Positions 55,754 to 64,000 of a DNA stretch of 64,000 nt are shown piece by piece. Position numbers and translations under genes: made by a program. The DNA comes from Medicago truncatula (lineage: Eukaryota > Streptophyta > Magnoliopsida > Fabales > Fabaceae). The stretch lies in NCBI RefSeq assembly GCF_003473485.1, contig NC_053044.1:31872091-31936090 (forward strand), written 5' to 3'. The notes under the pieces are model-generated. The model was not told the DNA's origin. It saw nothing but the letters and a program-made list of their open reading frames with translations, and searched no databases. The first letter of the stretch is position 1. Each line of letters opens with the position of its first letter.

Positions 55754-58028
55754 TGTAGTGTGCTCGTGATTTTCGGATATCAAACCATTAATTGATTTGA
55801 ATCGTCGATCTTTGAACTCTCGATTTTTATTCGTGGGAAGGAAAAAAATGAGTAAAAACCCTCATCGAGACTTTGGATTCGGGGGTTGGTTATGCGAAGG
55901 GAAGGTGCTAGCACCCTAAGCATCTACGGTATTCCGTAGGAACCTCTTACCCTAAATTATCTTGTGCTAAATTCATTGCTTATTTGAAAATTAACTACCT
56001 AAAAATCTAAGTGAAAGAATGGGGGAAGAAGAAGCATGTTTTTGGTTATTTTTATTTGATTTGGAAGGATACAAATCCCATGCCTACATACCCTTGAAGA
56101 GAAGGGATCAAAACCAATGTAGTTCACCTAAAAAGTTTCTTTTTGGTGGGTTAGGTTGATTTTAAGATTTTTTGAAAATGGTTTTAAGAAAGGATAAGAG
56201 GCCTCGAGGCATGAGAGAAAATAAGATGAGGTTGGTCAAATTTTAATTACAAGAAAATCAAGTCTATTATGAATATTAATTCAATTAAGCATTTGATTAA
56301 GAAAATAAAAGGAAAAAAAGGACACTTGGGTTACAAGCCAAGGTTTATTAAGAAAATATTTTTGAACTTTTGACATATTTGATTTTTTTGGGAAAATGAT
56401 TTTTTCTAAACTAACGGTAAAAACTAACATAACGGCGCAACGTCGCAAGAAATAAACGTGAAGCGTCGGTGCAAGTGTCGGTGCTTGTGTTACCTACATT
56501 ATTACATCAATTCCTAGATACATTCTATGGTCTCAAGAGGAATATAATAACGAGAAATAAATAAAAATGCACAAGATAAATTACATCAATTTCCTAATTA
56601 TACACACTAAAAAAAAAAAAAAAAAAAAATTAACGACAATAAAATGACAAGAAATTAAAATATGCATGAGAGGATTCTAAATAAAATAAAAATGGCAATT
56701 ATAAAATAAAAACAGTAAATAAAAGTCAAAACAAACACCATATTTTTGTAAGTTTTTTTAGATAAATTTTTTTAGCAAAAGGGGTGCAGAAAGTAAAGAA
56801 CAGAGGTGTGATTAACAAAACTGTAGTGAATAAAAAAAATGGGCTTTAAGCAGAAACGGGTCGTGGGCGGGTCGGTTAGACCCGCCCGGTTCGAAGTCAT
56901 ATAAATAGGGTGTATGACCCATTTTCTCTCATTTTTCCCATTCATTTCTCTCTCTTCTTTCTCCTTCTTCTCCGTTCTCTCTCTTTTTCTTTTCTTTTTT
57001 CATGAGTTTTCCGGCGCGGTGGCCGGTGGTGCACCACCGTGCCGGAGTTTTCAAAACACTCCTTTTTCAAAAACAAATTACCTTTTTAAACATCCTTTTT
57101 TCTCCTCAATTCAAATATCTACTTAGTTTTTACAAACAAACAACCAAAACTTCTAGATCTAAATTCAAATTTTTTAAAAATCTTTTGAAACAAAACCTAC
57201 AAACAGTCCGGATTTGAGCTTCTATATAGCAACAAATATGAAATACTACCTTAAAGCCTTGCAAAAAGGATGGTTCGGTGAGTTCCTCTCCTGCTCCGGT
57301 TCGGTTCAGCGCGAGCTTTTCCACTCCGGTTCGTTTCAGCGCGAGCTTTTCCCCTCCGATTCCGTTTGTACTTTGTTCCGGTTTGGAGGATCTTGGTTCT
57401 GATCTGAGATACTATGACTTATGGAAATTCGGGGATGAGATTAGGGTTTTGGATGATATGACTGCGGCTGAAAAAGTCTCGGCTGCGTGAACAGTGCCGT
57501 TAGGGTTTTCTTTCTTGTTGCTGTTTTTGGTTGTGGAATTACTCTGTTTTTCTTCTTTGTTTGCGGCTAAGGTTTTTTTCTGTTTGCGGCTGTGGAAGAT
57601 TGTCCGTCCTTTCTTCATTATGCAGGTTTTAATTTATACCACTAGGGTTGATGGGAAAAAGGAAACAACATGCTGAATTTGGAAACAAAAGTTTGACAAT
57701 CTGCCTGAATATTAGGCGTGTAAAAAAATATTTTTGGACCCCTGTTGGGATTTTTTTTGGACTCATTGACATTATAACACAAAACAGAAAATAAATTAAA
57801 GAAACAAAGTAACTAATTTTAAAATCAAAACTAATAAAAGAGGAAATTAAATACCGAAATAAAAAATAAAATAAAGAGAGAAAAGGGTCCGACTCAGAAT
57901 AAAAAATGAGGTACTTCAGAGTAATCTTTTGTCGAAATTTCGTCTGAAACGACGAAAATTTCTGACTTTAAAAATACGAATAAAATGGATAAGGATAGAG
58001 AAAAGTGGTCAAAATTTGGGGTATGACA
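55754..58028 (-). mobile_element. LTR of a Tat/Ogre-like gypsy element, about 2.3 kb
   Basis: On the minus strand it opens TGTCATACCCCAAATTTTGA, a start I recall for legume Ogre-type LTRs, right after a purine-rich tract (ataggggcatc). The likely other end is at 55754 (plus-strand tgtagtgtgctcgtg), giving TG..CA termini. It contains the block ggttatgcgaagggaaggtg near 55893 that is common in these LTRs. The partner LTR is outside the window, so the far boundary and the target-site duplication cannot be checked. Confidence 0.65.
56896..56990 (+). promoter_or_regulatory. Plus-strand TATA box and pyrimidine-rich leader within the LTR
   Basis: The sequence catataaatagggtg near 56900 is followed by about 75 bases of nearly pure C/T on the plus strand, the form of a plant core promoter and 5' leader. 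It points opposite to the gag and pol remnants. It may be a chance match or an antisense LTR promoter. Confidence 0.35.
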
Positions 58029-58039
58029 GATGCCCCTAT

Positions 58040-61000
58040 TTAAGTTTCTCCGTCACGGAGATTTAAAACAATGAAATTTTTAAATCAACGGGTCGAAGAG
58101 ACTTAAATACCAAGTACACCAATTTTGACCAGTTCAAATGCTAAGAATGCCATGCTTATGAATATACTGGTATGAATGTCTGCGATGCAAGTATGAATGC
58201 AAGGACGACAAAAATACATTGACTGGGGAAAAACTGATAGATATCACTGGGGAGGAAATATTGTTTTATTACCATTACTGTGGTAAAGACGAACATACGA
58301 ACATGAATATCGTCACTTACCTATACTAAGGTAAAGACCAACTTACGGAAGCAAATACTGTCAGTTACCTCAATTCGGATAACGACCAACTTACGAAAAG
58401 GAAATACCGTCAGTTACCTCAACACGGGTAACGACCAACTTACGAAAAGGAAATACCGTCAGTTACCTCAACTCGGATAACGACCAACTTACGAAAAGGA
58501 AATGGAAATACCGTCAGTTACCTTAACACGGGTAACGACCAAAATACGAAAAGGAAATACTGTCAGTTACCTCAACTCGGATAACGACCAACTTACGAAA
58601 AGGAAATACCGTCAGTTACCTCAACTCGGATAACGACCAACTTACGAAAAGGAAATGGAAATACCGTCAGTTACCTCAACACGGGTAACGACCAAAATAC
58701 GAAAAGGAAATACTGTCAGTTACCTCAACTCGGATAACGACCAACTTACGAAAAGGAAATACCGTCAGTTACCTCAATTCGGGTAACGACCAACTTACGA
58801 AAAGGAAATACCGTCACTTACCTTTACTGGGGTAACGACCAACATACAAAAAGGAAATGCCGTCACTTACCTTTACTGGGGTAATGACCAACATAAGAAA
58901 AGTCACCTGTTGCCGGTACGAGGATAGCTTACAAAAGTTACTGGGGAGCTAAACTGAATGGACACAAAGATTGCTCGGTGGGACCTGCCACTTGAAATAA
59001 ACTTTAATTGGTGACAAACTCGAATCAAACACATTGGGGATGACACTTTTTACAGGATACATTGAAATAAGACACTTGGTAATAATGCAACCATGCATGA
59101 ATGATATTTGTATGCATGCTATCTATGCATGAACATGTACGAGACACATATGACAGTACAACGGAAGACTGTTGAGACAAGATTTGGACAAGTCCTAAAA
59201 GGAAATAGTCCGGCATTGCAGCACAAACACTCGAGAATCTTCCACGGGGATACCAATACAGGAGGTGAGTCAAACACTTACTGGGTAAAGCCCTCCAAAC
59301 AAAACATTAGTGGGGTAAAGCTCAAAATCAAACCCCTGATAGGAGAACAAACCAATAATCAAACTAATGATGGGGGCACAACCCAATAATCAAACCAATG
59401 ATAGGGATACAACCCAATAATCAAACTGCTGATGGGAATACGACCAACAGTCACCCAACTGATGGGATAAAATCCATATTCAAACTACTTGGTGGGATAC
59501 AACCCATATCCAAACCAACTTACGGGGTAAAAACCCATATTCAAACTAACTGATGGAGTAAAGCCCTGAGAAACAAACACTAGAAGGGTAACAACTCCAC
59601 AATCAAAACCAACGGCGGGGTCACGCCTTATAACCATATCATTGAAGAGGTAACAAAACGTTAATTCAACCACTGAAGGGGTAACGGCCCATCAATCATA
59701 CCACTAAAGGGGTAACAGCCCATCAATCATACCGTCGAAGAGGTAACAAAACTTGATTCAACCACTGAAGGGGTAACTGCCCACTAATCATACCGCTAAA
59801 GGGGTAACAGCTCATCAATCATACCGTCGAAGAGGTAACAAAACTTGATTCAACCACTGAAAGGGGTAACTGCCCACTAATCATACCGCTAAAGGGGATA
59901 CGACCCGATAATCAAAGCACTGATGGGGATACAACCCTATAAACAAAGCACTGATGGGGATACAACCCGATAAACAAAGCACTGATGGGGGGTACAACCC
60001 GATATAATGTCTCAGTTGATGGTTAAGTAATCATTCCTTGGAGATAAAGCCCACCGATCAGAAAACCTGGCAGAAGTTGCCATCTCTTAGGATAAAACCC
60101 ATCAATCAACCATTCTGGCAGAAGTCGCCATTTAAACAAACCATTGGCAGGAGTTGCCCTCAATCATAGCATAGGCAGAAGTCGCCATTTCTCGGGATGA
60201 AACTCATCAATCAATCATTCTGGCAGAAGTCGCCATTTAAACAAAGCACAAGCAAAAATCGCCATTTAAATAAACCATTGGCAGGTGTTGCCCTTGATCA
60301 AAGCATAGGCAGAAGTCGCCAACAATTAAACCATAGGCAGAAGACACCATTTCATCTAACCACTTGGCAGAAGTTTTCATTTGTAAATCAGTACAAAGTG
60401 ATTCTTCCAATCGACCCACTTGAGCTGTGATGCCTCTGTCTTTTTCATTTTTTCATTTCAATTTTTTTTGTTTTTTTTGTTTTTTTTTTTGAATCCCTAA
60501 CTTTTGCATGAACCGCCCTTTCGGGTTTTCGATCCACCGGGAATATGTATGCCCCTAATTTTTGCCTGGACCGCCCTTTCGGGTTTTCAGTCCACCAGGA
60601 CGCTCATTTTTGGCTTAAGCCGCCCTTTCGGGTTTTCGACTTAGCGAGCTCTTTTTTGTATTATTTTTTGACAGAGGTCATCTCAACTTTTGATCATGCT
60701 TACCTTGCAAAGTTTAACTGTAATTGAGACGGATGTTGATGTATGTTTCACCTACTCATAAGTTCAAAGAAAATGTACCTGTTGTTTATCCTTTTCAGAA
60801 GACATGAAAAAAGTTTTTAAAAGTTTTTTTTTTGCTTTAGGTATTAACATCAAAAATAGAAGAAAAATTTGTAAACAGAATGAATGAGAGTTTCAAATAA
60901 ATGAGCATAGGCTCAAATTAATGTAAATGGAGTGGTGGCCTGTCAAAGGCGTGGCTCCACGGATTTTAAAAAGTTTGGAAAATGGTAATTATATGAAAAA

Positions 61001-61400
61001 GGTACATTGAACACAATAACTACTGTTTCCTCTACCAACTTTGAATTCCACTGTTCTGAGTCTTTGATTTACAGACGCTTCAGATCGAAAGTCCTTTAAC
61101 AGCTAAGATACCCCAGATGAATCATATATGATTTAGTGCAATTACCTCGCAATGAGCCGGAGGTCTTTTGACAGCTGAAATGCCCCAAGTGAGTCATGTT
61201 CGACCAGATGCAGTTACTTTGTCACGATCCTTAACTTTTGCATAGATCGCCCTTGCGGGTTTCAACCTATCAGGATAATCTTTTTTTTTTTATAAATGTC
61301 TCTAACTTTTGCATGGATCGCCCTTTCGGGTTTTCAGTCCATCGAGACGCTCTTTTTTGCCTAAGCCGCCTTTTCAGGTTTGCGACTTATCGAGCTTTTT
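58040..61400. repeat. Several blocks of degenerate tandem repeats in the 3' region of the Ogre-like element
   Basis: Block 1, 58270-58900: units of 49 bases (55 in some) of the form gtcagttacctcaactcgg followed by ataacgaccaacttacgaa. Block 2, 59280-60010: units of about 30 bases such as ggggtaacagcccatcaatc and ggggatacaacccgataa. Block 3, 60040-60390: about 28-base units with ggcagaagtcgccatttaaa. Block 4, 60500-60660 and 61240-61400: units with ccgccctttcgggttttc. No open frame of note. Between pol and the 3' LTR, Ogre-type elements are known to carry such hypervariable tandem repeats. Confidence 0.75.
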
Positions 61401-61596
61401 CATTTTAACAAAGTATTTCTTGACTGCAACGGTGTTCACAGGACATACAAGTTTACCATCATTCTTTGTAATTTGGCATATTTTTTAGCACAAAGCTACT
61501 TTCTTGACATTCACTGGGACAAGCCTTCTTTGTCGAATACTTGCTTTATCCTTTTGATATAACTGTCCATGGCACCCGGCAATAACACTTTTAAGT

Positions 61597-61977
61597 TCAA
61601 TCAATCTTAGCTTTCATTGGAACTTCCGTTGACAAGACTTTGACCTCCATGTGGCACAGTGCCTTTACATTGAATACTGAGGGATGGCGGGGGGGGCTGC
61701 CCTTGTTGAAATGTGCATGAAGTACAATATCCCTGCAAGGCAGATGGTAGCATCTCGTGCCAATCTTTGTACATGAAAGTCCTCTTCTGGACATTCTTTC
61801 TTGATATTTGCAGCTACGACGGCCAAGATGCCCTAGTAGGCGAGAAATCTCAGTGGAAACTTCTTCATCATCCTCTTCTTCAGCCTCAGATATAAGGAAC
61901 TCAAAGTCGAGAGAGAGTACCAGGTTTAAGTGTTCAACGGGTTTATTAATGCATGATTTGATTATTGATATAAACAT
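61597..61977 (-). pseudogene. Gypsy pol remnant (linker before reverse transcriptase)
   Basis: On the minus strand an acidic segment [21 protein letters not shown] resembles the stretch upstream of reverse transcriptase in Tat/Ogre polyproteins (E-rich, then LSRLxEQEE). The rest of the frame is not recognised. Protease, reverse transcriptase and integrase are missing. Confidence 0.4.
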
Positions 61978-62338
61978 TATGATTATGCAGATATGTGAAA
62001 ATGATTAAAGGGAAAGATTTTTTGGTTTTTTTATTACCATTTTTCCAGAAAAAGCAAAAAATAAAAATAAGGTCGGGATCAAGACGACCTTTCATTAATG
62101 ATGAAAATACATAAAGCAAAAGCCCTAAACAAATTCACTTTCGCCTCGGGTGGGACGGAAGGATTTTTTTTTTTAATTTTTTTTTGAAAAACATAAAACA
62201 ACAAACAAACATATTAATTGAACAAATGAGTAGTAGAAATAAACATCAGCAAAGACCCAATTGTAGCTAAACATTCCACGCATCAACCTTTGGCTTCAAG
62301 ATCCGATAGCGGATTAACTTGCATGTCTGCGTTCAATC

Positions 62339-63331
62339 TTAGAAGCGTAAGACCTTATCTTGGATCAACTTCTGAACTTCATTCCTAAAAGCAAAACAAC
62401 GCTCAACATCATGACCAGGTGCCCCTTGATGGAAGACACAAGAGAGGTCGGGCCTATACCTAGCTGGCAATTTCTTAGGCATACAAGGAGGTGGTCTGGT
62501 CTGGACAAGCTTCCTCCTAAGAAAATCGGGGAGCAACACTCCATATTTCATGGGAATCAGATCAAACTGTGGTTGTCCCGAAGCTTGTTGTCGAGGCTGT
62601 TGTTGATATTGCTAAAACTGGGGCTGATATCTCGGATTTCAGACAACATTCATGATGGGCATAACAGCGGCAACAGAGTGAGAAGCCATATACTGTTGTT
62701 GACTTGGTCGAAACTGGGGTTTATAACCCGGATCTTGAACAACATTGGTGATGGGCCTAACAATGGCAACATAGTGAGTGGCCAGATGTTGTTGTTGAAG
62801 TAGCACTTTTATATTTGGGTCTTCGAGGGACCAGACGTTATTTTCAATCAACTTCTAAACTTCTTCCTTCAAAGGATAGCACTGCTCAGTGTCATGACCT
62901 GGTGCCCCTTGATGGGATACACAGTTGAGGTCAAGGCGATACCAAGGTGGCAGCGGATTCTGCATCCGAGGAGGTGGCAGGGTTTGAACAAGGTTCTTCT
63001 TAAGCAAAATGGGAAGCAAATCCGAATATTTTACCGGAATTGGGTCACACTGAGATGCTTTTCGGACCTGAATTTGAGGAATAAGCGGCTGAGAACCATG
63101 TTGTCGAGGCCGTTTCATGCATGTTGGCTGACATAGTAGCTGAGGCCTTTGCTGAACAAGCGGTGGATCCTTTGTAGCCATCAATGAAGATACTAGGCTA
63201 GTTAACTTCTCTACCTCAGCCCGAAGTGTTGTTACCTCTCCACGAAGCTCGTGGACCTCTTGCTCAAGTCGATCCATTTTTCCTGTTTGCACGAGTGTCT
63301 GCATATGCGAGCCGAACTTGGATGAAGACAT
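62339..63331 (-). pseudogene. Tat/Ogre-like gag with duplicated C-terminal domain and nonsense codons
   Basis: The frame starts near 63331 with a coiled coil (LEQEVHELRGEVTTLRAEVE), then CDPIPVKYSDLLPILLKKNL, then CVSHQGAPGHDTEQCYPLK, a modified zinc knuckle (C...H..GHD...C). After a TAG at 62855-62857 the same frame continues, passes a TGA and a TAG near 62639 and 62611, and encodes a second copy: LIPMKYGVLLPDFLRRKL and CVFHQGAPGHDVERCFAFR, closing at 62339. Each of the three stops can be derived from CAG or CGA by a single C-to-T change. The protein is a structural gag; this copy cannot make a full-length product. Confidence 0.75.
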
Positions 63332-63399
63332 TGAACTACATTACTGATGGATTGACCTTTTGTTGGTGGAAACAAAATATGAGACACGGACTAGAAACT

Positions 63400-64000
63400 A
63401 TGAATGCAAAATGATGCATGATATGCTTATGCAAAACTAGATTTTTTTAGATTTTTTTTTTTTTTTTGAAGGACTTATCAAAGTGAATTGTAAACATTGT
63501 AGAGGAACATGGCTTCATTTTGAACATTGTAAAGACGTTGCAAACGGTTCCTTTTTCAAAAGGTAAGAACAAAACCAATCTTAGTTAAGATTTTTGAAGT
63601 TGTATATCTTGGTGTTCATTCTTACAAGGTCCATATCCATAATGTTTGCAAAAAACTTATCTAAGTCCTTCAATTTTTGATGGAAAAATATATATATACG
63701 AATGAATGCATGTATGCATGGTTATACTAAAGTACATTGAATACATGAGGAGGTTAAGTTCCACAATGTTGGAGCCGAGGGCAACAACGCCATTTGGTAA
63801 GGACTATGGTTTCAAATGTACCTGTATCACGGGTTCTACCAAGTTCCCAAATTACAACTTCCCTTATGAACATATCAGTGCATAGGACCGCTCCTAGTCC
63901 AATAACATCCATAAGTAAGTCTAGTTTGAGTGTAGTATCGCGTGTCGACCAAAGTCAAGACTGCTCTTGGTTCTGCCACCGCACTACGTCCTAAAAAGGC
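63400..64000. other. Probable 5' untranslated part of the same gypsy element, running off the window
   Basis: No coding exon. The sequence lies upstream of gag on the minus strand and should lead to the primer-binding site and the other LTR beyond the window's end. Confidence 0.4.

Noticed and set aside
57002..57490. Overlapping plus-strand frames with repeated FSASFS-like residues
   Set aside because: They lie within the LTR of the Ogre-like element; the repeats are short DNA duplications (ttcagcgcgagctttt) and not a protein family.
58270..58900. Regular repeats that resemble a CRISPR array
   Set aside because: The units are contiguous tandem copies without unique spacers, in plant DNA within a retroelement.

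Overview
This window is plant nuclear DNA, most probably from Medicago truncatula or a close relative in the inverted-repeat-lacking legume clade. It is AT-rich, has introns and is crowded with transposons. The strongest taxonomic clue is a gene at 41562-41844 for a nodule-specific cysteine-rich (NCR) peptide, a family known only from these legumes. All gene models below come from reading frames and splice sites; no expression data or database search was available.

Layout. 1-13.9 kb: intergenic sequence with a Mutator-type element (543-1537), a gypsy LTR remnant (1.8-2.8 kb), several MITEs, SINE and LINE debris, a MuDR transposase remnant, and a MIR319 microRNA gene (hairpin about 5698-5882). 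13.9-34.5 kb: the gene island. In order: NdhN of the chloroplast NDH complex (+), two broken CYP714-like P450 copies in a segmental duplication (+), a reticulon-like gene (+), YCF54/LCAA of the Mg-protoporphyrin cyclase (-), plastid ribosomal protein L17 (-), and two tandem FHIT genes (+). NdhN, YCF54 and FHIT correspond, from memory, to three consecutive Arabidopsis loci (At5g58260, At5g58250, At5g58240), so part of the island looks like conserved microsynteny. 35.6-41.4 kb: the 3' end of a gypsy element followed by six near-identical 889-bp tandem units that appear to be amplified from its LTR plus flank. The NCR gene starts about 200 bp beyond the array. 42-50 kb: a Stowaway MITE, a LINE tail, a SINE, and the C-terminal half of an NLR-type resistance gene (-) with a frameshift in the LRR part. 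50.2-55.1 kb: a LINE (-) with most of ORF2 deleted, whose ORF1 is split by a young, internally deleted Copia element. 55.7-64 kb: a decayed Tat/Ogre-like gypsy element (-) with its LTR, several tandem-repeat blocks, a pol remnant and a duplicated gag.

Most notable: in both FHIT copies the only splicing solution that restores the conserved Pro-Gly-His-Val segment uses a 3-nucleotide exon (GTC) between an ordinary GT-AG intron and a U12-type AT-AC intron. The microexon supplies two bases of the Gly codon and the first base of a conserved His codon. Four intact genes serve the chloroplast or nucleotide metabolism (NdhN, YCF54, RPL17, FHIT), but nothing in the sequence shows that they are co-regulated; this is an ordinary plant gene cluster, not an operon.
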